Below, piece by piece: positions 11,764-21,603 of a DNA stretch of 64,000 bases. The stretch's first letter is position 1. Every line of letters begins with the position of its first letter. A program made the translations under genes and the position numbers. The notes below the pieces were generated by a model, which saw nothing but the letters and a program-made list of their open reading frames with translations, did no database searches and was not told the DNA's origin. Origin of the DNA: Cristatella mucedo (taxonomy: Eukaryota; Bryozoa; Phylactolaemata; Cristatellidae); NCBI GenBank assembly GCA_009760855.2, contig WPIO01000009.1, positions 2,604,501-2,668,500 on the forward strand, read 5' to 3'.

Positions 11764-14700
11764 TTGTTAATTCAGCTAAACTTTAATAACAATTTCTCGT
11801 TAACGAAACTGAACTTCACATCCGGGCTTTCTGGACGACGGTCCAATGAGGCGAGGAACCCATCCGGTTCTCCGATACAGAATTTCGATCCGCAGAGGAG
11901 ATGAGCCGGACCCTACTATTATAGCGCACTTGTCAAGCAGTGCTGCCTGCCTCGTGCGTTGCACCTGAGTCATATTTCTCAAATCAATTCTCTTTAGCGA
12001 ATCACGGATCTTCAAGAAAATCCAGGGTCGAGGTGGCCTATTTCAACGGACGGTCTGAGATCCTACCATTGTTGGGACGTTCCAAATGGAGCGAGATACC
12101 GCTTCATGCTTGAAATTAATTTTTATCATTGCCCTGTTGAAAAGCTTTGCGATGGCGTGTCATGTATGCGGTAACGGCCTCTAGCTTGCCGGTTAGCGCC
12201 TAGGTCCTGGGTCTTAGCCTGTGGTTAATCTTTTCGCTCTAAACGATTCAGGTCGTGGGTTCGAGTCCTGCTGTTTTTAATCCTTAATCACCCACTGCAA
12301 GCGATGGCGAAAGCCGATGGCCGTTAAGGCTCTTCTGCTGCTACATAATGGAGGCTGTTGAATCAGCTAATATTCTTAATCGGGGCTTCCGTCATCACGT
12401 GAACAAACTCGTTAAAAGTAACCAAATTTATCACGCGTCCATCGAGATCCTAAACTCAAAAACCGAACGCCTGCCCTTCACTAGCTACCTTCAAGTTCAA
12501 ATTTCCTGGGAAAGCACGATTTGAGGGCCAACTTTAGGCGCTATATAATCCTATATATGTTAACCGAACGCAACTGTGTATTGTTTTTCCACTAGAAAGA
12601 CGCTAATTTCTGCATCTCCACTACGGAATACTTCTAATCTCAAATCTCTCATTGGCATTACATGTATATATTAGCGTAACCAGAGACTCGAGAAACACGA
12701 AATAGCGGGAAAAAGCCAAGTCTGACGTGAGCTCACCGTTACCTGCATATCTTAGGGTACTTGTGAACTGATCTTTGTGAAGATGCGATTATTGCAGATT
12801 AAGTCTGCACTATAGTCTACTCCGATCTGCTTAGCGTTTGCTAGAAATTATGCGCCCGTATTCCACCTCGGGTGTTTACTGATCTGAGCTGCTTCGCATA
12901 CTTTACATATTACCTCAAAAAAGAGTATGCAGCATGCCATTAGCATTGTCTTGAAATGCGCCTGCCCAAAAATACTACGGCAACGTTTCCTTGCGGTCAT
13001 TTTTAAATAGTTTGCTGCAAATGCAGGAACTCCCTCTTGAGCTGATCTTCCTCTTACTCTGGCTTTCAATGTTGGCGTGATTAACATGGAGGTAGCTTCT
13101 ATCGAGAGTTCTTTAGTGGCTGGATTAGAAGGCTTTGCTCTTCACTAGGTGATGCTGTTGTGCGACCATCACCACGTGCTCGGAATTTAGTCATCTTCGA
13201 AAACTCCTAAATTTTAAAAGCTTCGCTCAGAAGACTGCTTCTACAGCTATCCCTAACGTCGGATCCCTATCTAAGATTAGAAACTGTTTTCCTCGGTGAG
13301 CTTGGGTTTAAGGCGTTCGCACTGCGAGACCCATTCGCGCGTTTGAGCACTGCTGCTGCAGGCAATTCTGTATTACCCAATTGCTGGAGCTGGCGATAGC
13401 CTTTAAGGCTCTTTTTGCCATTTATATAAATGAGGCCGTTAGATCAGCTTACTCTTACGTTGTGAGCCTCTGGAAAGAACAAGGTCTTTGCGAGTCCTCG
13501 TACTTCTTACCTCACTGCAATTCGTCTTCCGTCTCGTCTTGCACATCCAGCTCTGCCGCTGCCTCTGTCGCATCGCTTTTAGGTCCCTTCATTCTGTGGC
13601 TCCAGCTTATCTCTCCAATATACTCCCCCATCAGGCCAAGCATCGTACCACCCGCTTTTCGGAATCCAACAGTCTAGAAATACCTCGTACAAACCTTAAA
13701 TCCTTTGGAGACCGTGCCTTTAATTCATATGCTCCCAAATTCTGGAATTCCCTCCCAACCTGCGTCAGAACATCCCCTGACCTGACCACATTTAAAAGGA
13801 ACTTAAAAACACACCTATTTAGGACAGCATTTAGTGGGTCCCTGTGATTCGTCCTTCACGTGCTTATGCGTGCTGACACTGTGCATGCTGCCACTAACAA
13901 CATTTGCATGCTGACCCTGTGCATATCACCCCTAACCATATTATTAATCTTGTTTGTTATTCAAGCATGATTCTACTTACCATTCAATTGCATTTCACTT
14001 TGCAGCAAATGTAAAGCGCCTAGAAAGAGATTAAGTTCTCTGAGGGCGCTTTATCGAGTGCACTATTGTTATTATCATTATCGCTGCACGGCAAGCTCTT
14101 TTTGTGGTGCTGCGACCTGTGGCCTCTGGCCTCTGCCATTACGCTTACATCCAGCTCTACTGCTCCTGTAACAGAGACCCCGGTCTCTGTCGTGGCACCC
14201 CATCTGCTGCAGTCTCCCGGGACTCCTCTGTCTCAGTGCCTACGGCGTTCTGAGTTGTAGCCGCAACAGTCATTTCTGCCCTCCTCAACGCGGTCCCGCC
14301 CGACGACATCATTCGTTCGGGCTCGAAGCAGGCAATCCTTCATTGCCCGCTGCAGGCGATAGCGATAGCCGCCGAGGCTCTTCTGTCACTACATAAATTC
14401 GGCTGCTAAATCTCTTGACCGAAGCGCCTCCTTCTCTGAGCTCGGTCGCTCTGCTTTAGGCAAGCGGAAGTCGAGATCCCGGAGATCTCGAAGTGTGCTT
14501 CCTCGAAGAGCAGCGACCGGCCGAGCTCGCGGCGGCGGCGGCGCAGTGCAGCGACTGCGGCTGCGGAGTGGAGGCGCTGCATGCGGCGGCAATGGCGGCC
14601 AATGGGCGGCGGCCAATGGACGTCGACGGCTACGCGGCCACGAGCTCGGCGAGCCCGCCAGACTACCGGCGACCCGACGCCACCGACGAGGCGTCCCAGT

Positions 14701-14951
14701 ATAGCCAGTCAACGACGTATCCGCACCAAGTCGCCTCCGACTCATCACTCGCCGAACGAGCCGCAACGGAGGCGATGGAAGACGGCGCTCCGCGAGTGCG
14801 CCGCGCCGCCGCTCCCGCGACCGATTCGGCTGCCAGCCGGAAGTCGAGCGGGATCATGGATTTCTTTTCACATCGCTTCCGCGTAGATCACGTAAGAAGC
14901 GGCCAAAGCGGCGACGCCTTCTTGAGCTGCAGTGCATGCCTTTCGGGCTAG
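2287..14951 (+). CDS. Two-HMG-box basic nuclear protein, 5-6 exons
   Basis: Exons: 2287-2320, 3865-4626, 6377-6607, 11522-11604, 14460-14951; all join in phase. The second exon has an acidic, Ser/Pro-rich start, then an Arg/Lys/Gly-rich stretch (about residues 150-230), then HMG box 1 (about 231-303, beginning KPKRPISAFILFMSEF). HMG box 2 (about 310-365, RRRPETAYQVFLRKF ... RKWRRMTLREKMPYM) is split between exons 3 and 4. The tail is Ala/Ser-rich without a recognised domain. HMG boxes bend or bind DNA, so a chromatin or transcription role in the nucleus is inferred. Exon 3 ends at a GC donor (AG|GCAAGT); only this keeps box 2 in frame. The last exon either reads to TAG at 14949 (533 aa) or splices at 14891 to 15113 and stops at 15125 (518 aa). 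The start at 2287 was chosen because the following donor (CCG|GTAAGT) matches the phase of the 3865 acceptor. I cannot name an ortholog; a TFAM, UBF or sperm-chromatin type protein is possible. Confidence 0.8.
2534..2589. repeat. (CA)n(TA)n microsatellite
   Basis: Compound tract of CA followed by about 21 TA units, in intron 1 of the HMG-box gene. Confidence 0.95.
3160..3346 (+). repeat. SINE-A copy, diverged
   Basis: Same order of blocks as the 5472 copy: GGTGAGCC head, AAGGCGGTTGCTTT, GTGGGCGATCCTTTAT, GCTGCAAGCG, GGCTCTTCTTTCGCTATACC, AAAAGAGGCT. It lies in intron 1 of the HMG-box gene. The RNA polymerase III B box is degraded. Confidence 0.75.
3608..3762 (+). repeat. SINE-B copy
   Basis: Contains GGTCTGGCCCAAGGTCGTGG, GCGCCTGAATAGAGATTAAG and TTCTCTTAGGG, ending in a TTAT-rich tail. 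It finishes about 100 bp before HMG-box exon 2. The ATG at 3723 is inside the SINE tail and is not a gene start. Confidence 0.85.
5410..5447. repeat. (GT)n microsatellite
   Basis: About 19 TG units directly before a SINE-A copy. Confidence 0.95.
5472..5645 (+). repeat. SINE-A, best preserved tRNA-derived copy
   Basis: Head GGTGAGCCGTAATGGCTCAC with an A-box-like TGGCTCACTAGG and a perfect B box GGTTCGAATCC (about 5540). The body is GCGATCCTTTATCGCCACTG, CAAGCGATGGTGATAGCC and GGCTCTTCTGTCACTATAC. The tRNA-like head identifies a polymerase III retroposon. The head is not an intact cloverleaf, so I do not call a tRNA gene. Confidence 0.85.
6740..7010. repeat. CT-rich low-complexity tracts
   Basis: Several (CT)n runs (about 6769-6850 and 6935-7005) separated by T-rich sequence, in intron 3 of the HMG-box gene. 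Confidence 0.9.
9078..9235 (-). repeat. SINE-A copy, diverged
   Basis: Reverse-strand order: AGCCTTAATGGCTATCACCA, AAGATCGCCCACTGC, TTCAAACCCATGACC (degraded B box), then AAGAGTAAGCATTTTACC. Confidence 0.7.
10325..10493 (-). repeat. SINE-A copy
   Basis: Reverse complement of the 5472 copy, with an intact B box (GGATTCGAACCC on the plus strand at about 10420) and ACCGCCTTACCTAGTGTGCC. Intronic in the HMG-box gene. Confidence 0.85.
11605..11672 (+). repeat. SINE-A fragment directly after HMG-box exon 4
   Basis: CCACTGCAAGCGGCAGTGAA and AGCCATGAAGG match the SINE-A body. The fragment begins within about 20 bp of the exon 4 donor. Confidence 0.5.
11697..11760. repeat. (TA)n microsatellite
   Basis: About 30 TA units with a few TG interruptions. 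Confidence 0.95.
12150..12378 (+). repeat. SINE-A copy, diverged
   Basis: GGTCGTGGGTTCGAGTCCTG (B box), CCCACTGCAAGCGATGGCGA, TTAAGGCTCTTCTGCTGC and GGAGGCTGTTGAATCAGCTA follow the family order. Confidence 0.7.
13355..13455 (+). repeat. SINE-A 3' fragment
   Basis: GGCGATAGCCTTTAAGGCTC and a GAGGCCGTTAGATCAGCTTA end match the SINE-A body; the tRNA-like head is missing. Confidence 0.55.
13570..14080 (+). mobile_element. L2/CR1-like LINE, 3' end
   Basis: Encodes the C-terminal end of the element's ORF2 (SLHSVAPAYLSNILPHQAKH ... NLKTHLFRTAFSGSL, stop at 13845), then the family 3' UTR and the tail GCGCCTAGAAAGAGATTAAG ... GGGCGCTTTAT followed by TTATTATTAT. Severely 5' truncated. Confidence 0.85.
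14312..14412 (+). repeat. SINE-A 3' fragment abutting HMG-box exon 5
   Basis: GCAATCCTTCATTGCCCGCT, GCGATAGCGATAGCCG and GAGGCTCTTCTGTCACTACA match SINE-A. It ends about 45 bp before the exon 5 acceptor (14459). Confidence 0.6.
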
Positions 14952-15112
14952 CAGGCCGGTAGGTCCGGCAGGTCCGTCGCTTCTCGAGTGCCTGACGAGA
15001 CGCACGAGCTACGTCGCGTCGAGGCGCCACGCTGCCCCATCCCCTCCCCTCCCCTCCCCTCCCCTCCCCTCCCCGTTTGCTCGCTAACCGCTGCCGCCGC
15101 CTTGCTTTGTAG
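14892..15112 (+). other. Candidate last intron of the HMG-box gene, then a 15-nt coding end
   Basis: Donor CAC|GTAAGA at 14892, a branch-like CTAAC at about 15085, and acceptor TTTGTAG at 15112. Splicing in phase 0 adds Ala-Asp-Ser-Arg and a stop at 15125-15127. The alternative is read-through to TAG at 14949-14951. The splice signals look strong, so I slightly favour the spliced form. The intron carries a (CCCCT)7 tract. Confidence 0.5.
15041..15075. repeat. (CCCCT)7 tract
   Basis: Seven pentamer units. The minus strand has regularly spaced GGGG runs that could form a G-quadruplex. Confidence 0.9.
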
Positions 15113-15352
15113 GCCGACTCCAGATGAAGCACCTCTTGCTAGTCGGCGATCAATCTACTCGCGACGCTTCGGACTTAGCTTACGAACATCTCGGGTTTCG
15201 AAGCGGCTGGAGCTCGAATGCTTTGTTTTACGGCGGCGGCGGCGGCGGCGGAGTGTTATTAGCTTGATCTACTCAGAGCGGCGAGAGCGAAAGCCAAACT
15301 ACTGCCCGCGACGAGCGCACGCTCTCTGCCTCGGCGGCTCTTCGAGAGAGCT

Positions 15353-15358
15353 AATAAA
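15353..15358 (+). terminator. Polyadenylation signal AATAAA, HMG-box gene
   Basis: AATAAA about 230 nt after the probable stop; the sequence becomes AT-rich and non-coding just downstream. Confidence 0.55.
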
Positions 15359-15876
15359 ACTCTGTTGGCTCACGATCCGCCATTTTTAAAGCGGCAGACT
15401 TGCTTCCTGACTTAATTGACACAAAATCTATCACTTTTGTGCTTATTTAGAAACTGTGCAAGTTTTCATCGAGTTTGTGACTATCGCGTACAATAGTTGT
15501 TTACGCGTGCACTGAGGCCCATTACGGAATGTAGTTTAGTTATAATAATACATTTTCATCGTTCCCATGATAATATAATCTCCTTTAAGACACTTTTTAC
15601 TTACGACTAGTAAAAAAGCGAACTTATTTAAGGCTTGGTATTACAGATAAACCGCACCTTTATTAAGCTGTGAGGAACACGCGAGACTTTAGCCTTTGCA
15701 TTAAATGCCTTCAGATCGAGGTATGTCGTGATAAAAGTCAGTAGAGTCCCATGGTTTAGTATAAACTAAAGTGATGGTCTCAATTAAAATTTGGGGTTTT
15801 GTATAGATTAGTTTCAAACTCGGATTGGAAAGAGCCAACGGCGGACCATCGTTAGCTTATTATTGTTTCAGCTTAA

Positions 15877-16080
15877 ATGTCGTAATAACAATACTTCATT
15901 TGTATAGCACCTTGGGAGAACGAAAAAGCAAGCTTGCATCATGCATAGGCAAGCATGCATGCTATAGCGAACACGATGACTCGCACGGCCACCGGTTAAC
16001 AAGAACTGTGGCTACGAGCACGCACTGAATCGTGCACAGGTAAGCATGCAAAGAACATCGAAACAAAAAAGGAAAGCTCA
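15877..16080 (-). mobile_element. LINE 3' tail fragment (diverged subfamily)
   Basis: AATAACAATACTTCATTTGTATAGCACCTTGGGAGAAC is the reverse-strand LINE tail (given here as overlapping family blocks). The next bases resemble those of the diverged copy at 39732-40100 (GCACGGGTAAGCACGCGAAG type). Confidence 0.5.
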
Positions 16081-16419
16081 CTGGCGCGAAGGGAAAGAGC
16101 ACTTCACTGGGCGGAGGAGGTTGGAGCGAAGGGAAACGCTGACCAGAAAAAAATGTGTCCTTAGCTGACTAATGTGATAGTCAATCCCATGTACCTGGGT
16201 CACTTTTCCCAGAGAGTAGGTAAACGAATCGGAGAACAGGAGAAGACCGATAATAGACCCAACTCATCCAGCAGATCACGGGTGACCGGTCTGCTGGATG
16301 AAACGGGACCACCATACGACGCAGATTGAATACGATCGGACAAGTACGATTCAAACCACGCCCGGACCTCACCTGCCTAACGGGCCTCACCTGATAGTGG
16401 CTTTCAGCAATTCAAATAG

Positions 16420-17060
16420 GGTATAATCGTAATAATATCTTTGTATAGCACCCTCGGAGAACTGAATCTCTCTCTCCAGGCACTTTACAGATGCTGTATA
16501 TAAACCATTACCAGATGTTTGGTCGTAACATCTGCAAGTACAGGCATAGCATAAGCAGATATATGCAAACGAAAAACGAATCCCAAATTCTTACAATATG
16601 CTCTAATAAGCAGATGCGTTTTAAGCTCCTTTTTTAATATCATGTCAGGGGACACTGTGAAGTGCGTCGGTGATGAGTTCCATGCTTTGAGAGCTTGGGA
16701 ACTAGAGGCAAGGTCTCCAATGGTTTTGAGGTTCCTACGAGGTATGGCTAAACGATTCGAGTCAGAACAGCATGTTGTACGATTCTTCGCCTGGTGGAGT
16801 AGTTCTGATAGGTAGGCTGGAGCCAGAGAATAAAGGTGGGAAAAGGGGGGGTGACAGAACCGTGAAGTCAATGCGCTGCTTGATTGGGAGATAGTGCAGG
16901 TCGGCGAGATCTGGTGTGACGTAGCAATTGCGCCGCTCAAGACAAATGAGCATAGCTGCAGAGTTTCGTACCAACTGTAAGTGCATGATTGCAAAGGCCC
17001 GCAGACTAAGGAAGCAGTGAGTTACAGATTTGGTGACGGTATTGTGGTCCATTCTGTCAA
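16420..17060 (-). mobile_element. L2/CR1-like LINE, 3' fragment
   Basis: The reverse strand encodes the ORF2 C-terminal block (PAYLSELLHQAKNRTT, NLKTIGDLASSSQALKAW). The 3' tail (TATAGCACCCTCGGAGAAC) lies at the low-coordinate end. Frameshifts are present. Confidence 0.75.
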
Positions 17061-17133
17061 ACGCAGCTAATCTACCGGCACGTAAGTGATCGACCGAGGC
17101 AGTGAGTGACGTCTTTGTCGCTATTGATCAGGA

Positions 17134-18960
17134 TATTAATAAAAATAATGATACACTTCTAGGCGCTTTACATTTGCTGCAAAGGAAACACGATCGAATG
17201 GTGAGTGGTATCATGCTTGATAAACAACATGAATAACAAGGTTAGAGGTGACATACACGGGTGAGCATACAAGTGTGGTTAGTGGCAGCATCCAGCAGTG
17301 TCAGAACGCATAAGTTCATGAAAGACAAATCACGGGGACCCACTAAATGCTGTCATAAATAGGTTCGTTTTTAATGTCTTTTTAAATGTGTTCAAGTCAG
17401 GGGATGTCGGGACGGAAATCGGGAGTGAGTTCCAGGCTTTGGGAGCATACGAACTAAATGCACCGTCTCCAAAGGACTTCAGGTTTGTACGACGTATAGG
17501 TAAACAGTTAGATTCCGAAAAGTTGTTGGTACTATGCTTAGCCTGGTGGTGGAGTAGATCTGATAGGTAGGCTGAAGCCAAAGAATGAAGGGACCTAAAA
17601 GTGAGCGACAAAACCTTGAAGTCAATGAGTTCTTTGACTGGTAACCAGTGCAGAACGGCGAGAATTAGTGTGATGTGGTAACTGCGACGCTCACAACGGA
17701 CAAGCCTGGCTGCAGAGCTTTGCACCAGTTGTAAGCGGCCGATTGCACATGCCGGAAGACCAGCAAGCAGTGAGTTCCAGAAGTCGAGATAGGATGTCTC
17801 AAATGTTTGGACCAATTTAGATGTAGTATCCCTATCTAAACAAGCCGGAATTTTAGCAATGTTATTTAGCTGAAAGTAGGCATACTTGATTGTGGAGCTG
17901 ATTTGGTTGTCTAACGAAAGGCCACCTTGGAACATGACAAATAAATTTCGTGCAGATTCAACTTGAGATATGCTGGCAGAGCCCATTTTGAGTGTTAGCC
18001 TTTCTAATGTCTGAATCACACTTGGTTTGCCCATAACTAGTAAGTTGGTTTTATCATCATATAATTTGATAAAACCTGCTGCCATCCATGTGCGGATTTG
18101 CCAATCCATGCAGCAAGGGAGTTGATAGAATTCGAATTGGTCAATGGCTGGAAAGGGATCAAAGCAAAGGTACACATGAGTGTCATCCGCATAGAAGTGA
18201 AAGCCTAGATTGTGCATGAAAATTACATCGGCAAGACGGAGAGTATAAACCATGAAAAGAACCGGACCTACCACGGAGCCCTGAGGTACTCCATATTTCA
18301 GAGGTACTTCAGATGATCTTTGTCCATTCACGTCAATACTCTGGAGTCTCCCACTGAGATAGGACCTGAACCACTGCAGAACAGTGCCAGTGATGCCCAG
18401 GTGAAATGTGAGGCACTCAAGAAGGACTTTGTGATTGATAATATCAAAAGCTGCCGAAAGATCGAGTGAAACAAGCAGAGAAACTCTACCCACGTCTGCA
18501 TTCCTAAGTAGGTCGTTGTGCACCCGAAGCAATGCTGACTCTGTTGAGTGATTAGCTTTAAATCCAGACTGGAACTTACTAGAAAGGTTTGAAGTTTCAC
18601 TAAATGTCTTTAGCTGGTCTGCTACGACTCGTTCCAGTGTCTTTGATAGGAATGGTAGAAGGGAGACTGGGCGGTAGTTGCTCAACTTCTCTTGGTCTAG
18701 TGTCGCTTTCTTGAGTAGTGGCCTGACTACAGCTTTTTTGAAAGGTGCTGGGGCATGACCTGAGGCTAATGACATGTTAATGATGTTAGTTATGTAAGGC
18801 AGCAGCAGATAAATGCAACGTAGGAGCAGGACAGTGGGAATAGGGTCCAAAGGACTTGTTGTCTTTTTTTTATTGGGATATGAACTTCAGGACGAGGTCC
18901 CAAGTGATCTGCTTGAATTCTAGACATTGAGGTGCTGCACTGAATCGATGGACAGCATTC
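17134..18960 (-). mobile_element. L2/CR1-like LINE with uninterrupted RT frame
   Basis: The longest copy in the window. One open frame of 506 codons (17330-18850) covers reverse transcriptase: [63 protein letters not shown], the catalytic FYADD (in GFHFYADDTHVYL) and [15 protein letters not shown]. The C-terminal tail block ends in NLFMTAFSGSP. No apurinic endonuclease domain was found upstream, and similarity fades at about 18.9-19.3 kb, so the copy is 5' truncated. RT copies element RNA at a nicked target. It ends in the family tail and an AATAATG-type repeat. The FYADD motif and the simple-repeat tail suggest the L2/CR1 group; the clade is inferred. Confidence 0.85.
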
Positions 18961-19529
18961 TAAGGGGAATGCTGCCATCGCAGGGAATGGACTCCCTGAT
19001 CTTGTCTATCTCCTAGACAAAGAAGCTAGAGAAGTGATCAGCTAGATCATCACAGGGATATCAGTGGTCGCACGGAGAGGATCGGTTTCCGTAGAGTGGC
19101 GTAGCTTGAATCCCGACAGAAATTGTTGGGACAATTCGCTCTCTTGTCCAATTCGCGTTCCAAGAGAGCGTCCTTAGTGTAAAAGATCCTTTCGAGAATC
19201 TTGGACAAAAAAGGAGCCTGGGCGATAGTTTGCTATGACCTCTGAATTCAATCCAGGCTTTTGTAAATTATTGGTCAAACGGTGGCCGATTTGAAAGACT
19301 TTCGAATAAGCTCTTTAGCTTGGTAAGCATTAAAAACCTGAGCTAGGGCTGGACGAAGCTTTTCCGCCGATGACGACCGAAGAGCGGCCGCGTAGGCAAT
19401 GGCGGACCGCGCAGGCAATAGCGGACCGTGTAGGCAATGGCGGACTAAGGACTTTCATCTGTGGGAGTATGACCAGCAGAATTGTACTGTAGTGGCGAGA
19501 CCGCAAATTTCCCATGCTGGCGGGGCGAC

Positions 19530-19635
19530 ATGCTTCCTTTGCAGAAAATGTAAAGCGCCTAGAAAGAGATTGAGGTCTCTGAGGGCGCTTTATCAAGTGT
19601 GTTAATATTGTTATTATTATTATTATTACATCCGC
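19530..19635 (+). mobile_element. LINE 3' tail only
   Basis: TTTGCAGAAAATGTAAAGCG, CCTAGAAAGAGATTGAGGTC, GGGCGCTTTATC and (TTA)n. Just over 100 bp of the element are present. Confidence 0.75.
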
Positions 19636-20049
19636 AATTGATGAAGATTTATATCGCAAAATCCTCATGCTCTTCGACCCGAACTCGGCGGTTGCTTGTC
19701 GTGTAGAATTAGGACACAATCTCGTAGTCCGTTAAAGTCGATGGGCGTAGGATTAGGAAGCGGCCAACAGGTCGCTGCCCCGCTGTTGTGGAGGGAGGGG
19801 CAAGTGCACCCCTGCTCCGCTTTGGCTCTGCTACTTGGGTCTCTACGGTCTTCAGGCAACGGGCTCTTTTTATAGGCTTTATATAAAGGTAACCAGTTCG
19901 TACATGGAAACGTCGCGAAATTTCTTGAGAGATCGTCGCAGGCGGCGACTCAGCACTTGCTTACACCATAGTCGGAAACGGTTTTTGTGGAGAGGCGCGA
20001 ATGTGCGCGATTGTACCGACGAAGAAGAGGGCGGATAGCCTATCGGCCT

Positions 20050-20731
20050 AACAGCTAATATCGAGGTAGTGAGACCGCTCGAATTTGTCAAGCCCTGTCC
20101 CTCACGCCGTGCTGGCAGCCCGTGCACGCCGCGCAGTGGCAGTGGCAGAGGGCGATCGGCACTAGGGCACGAGATCGAGACCCGCGCTGCTCGGTACCGA
20201 GCGTGGCTGCGGGCGCGCGCAGAGCGCAGCCGCGACGCGTCGCGGAGAGCAGCCCGCGGGCGGAGAGCAGCCCGCGCGCGCGATCACATCGACGCTAAGT
20301 ACCGTGCAAAGGCCGGCCATTGCGAAAGGACCTCTCCGGGCGCCAGAAGACCGAGGAGTCGCGGCACAGTTAGCCATTGGCGAAAGACGCCGACCGCTGC
20401 ACTGACAGAGCCCGGGCGACCGCGGAGCGAGCGGTCTCGCCCGCCGCGCGCGCAGGCTGTAGACTCCGCGCAACATTCGGACGGCATGCCGGGCACTTGA
20501 GCACCAGGTGCGCACTACACGAAGAAACTAACAATGGCTGGATTTGCTTCACGTTCCGTCGACGGCAGCAATGCTTCAAACCCCGACGCAAAGGAAGCCG
20601 GCTGACACGTACCGGAAGTGCTACTGGCGGCCCCCTTAACACGCCAGCGGCGATTCTTACGCTGGTCGCCGGCTCATTGTACTGTGTGCAGCAGTGCCTG
20701 CGCCTTCGTTCTGAGCTGTCAAGGACATATG
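20050..20731 (+). promoter_or_regulatory. CpG-rich promoter and probable noncoding exon 1 of the TMEM229B-like gene
   Basis: A CpG-dense block is followed by a strong donor (ACATATG|GTAAGTTC, intron from 20732). The coding exon downstream has a strong acceptor (CCTTGCTCTGCAG, ending 22480) with 36 nt of 5' UTR before its ATG. The upstream frame does not read through into TMEM229B (a stop follows the junction), so this exon would be 5' UTR. It contains a short upstream ORF of 23 codons beginning at 20534 (MAGFASRSVDG). The pairing of this donor with this acceptor is inferred. Confidence 0.4.
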
Positions 20732-21465
20732 GTAAGTTCTTAAATATACGTAGTGATAATTTGCTTATGCTATCGTTTAGACGCCAAGCTAGAAAGATGT
20801 TAATTGCCCTCGGGTCGGCCGAGTGCATTGGGCGGGGTTCGCCGTAGCAGCCGCATTTCCATCCCATATCCACTCGCTACGGCCCAAGCTGCGAGCGTTG
20901 TGCTGTGCTCAGTTAGAGTATGGCATATTGATCCGACTGAAAAAAGTTAATGGACTCCCAACCGAAAATCTATCGCTGTTTGGTGTAACCACGTGTGTAG
21001 ACCGCAGACTGGCGGAACTGCAGACGCAAGCGACTAGTTCGCTGATCTGATCACGATTTCAAGCCTCTATCTTAGCTGCAACGACGTGCAAGCAATCGGT
21101 CGTGGGCCGAAATTGTAGCGTATGCGAATTTAATCAGTGCCTATCATTTGAATTATACTGCAATCGCTAACACCGTAGCAGAAGAGACTGGACACGGTCC
21201 AGTTGAATCGGTCTGCGGCAGCCGCCTGATTCGCCTGCTAATTAGCACACCGATAAGCAATTGTCTCACGCTGCGCCAATTGCTGTCACGATGAATAATA
21301 CTTGGGCCTCGGTCGCTCGGAAATAACTGTGGCTGGAGCGCTTCGGCTGGAGTGGACACCTGACGTAAATGCCACCAGTCTGCACGATTGCTTTTTGCCT
21401 AGGTACCATCACTCCACCCCGAGCAGCACATCGTTAGAGAACTCACGTTCCAGCGTTGTATCATA

Positions 21466-21603
21466 ATAGCTTTATTCACTCAGCGCTTTGTTATCATCTC
21501 CCAGCCCCCACCCTGTTGATCTGCCACTCCATTGGGATAGCTTCATTCACTCAGCGCTATTGCTATCATCTCCCAGCCCCCACCCTGTTGATCTGCCACT
21601 CCG
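21466..21603. repeat. 71-bp tandem duplication
   Basis: Two adjacent copies starting at 21466 and 21537, sharing ATAGCTT(T/C)ATTCACTCAG and ATCATCTCCCAGCCCCCACC, with a few mismatches. It lies in the presumed first intron of the TMEM229B-like gene. Confidence 0.85.

Larger units (their letters stand above)
15360..20000. other. Intergenic region, retrotransposon-rich
   Basis: Apart from the LINE fragments listed, I see no exon with coding character. A short hairpin (arms CATCCAGCAGA / TCTGCTGGATG, about 16266-16301) is present. Confidence 0.5.

Noticed and set aside
20069-20847. Overlapping GC-rich ORFs of 140-160 codons around 20.1-20.8 kb as protein genes
   Set aside because: Arg/Ala-rich composition in several frames and both strands, no domain; more consistent with a CpG-rich promoter and 5' UTR.
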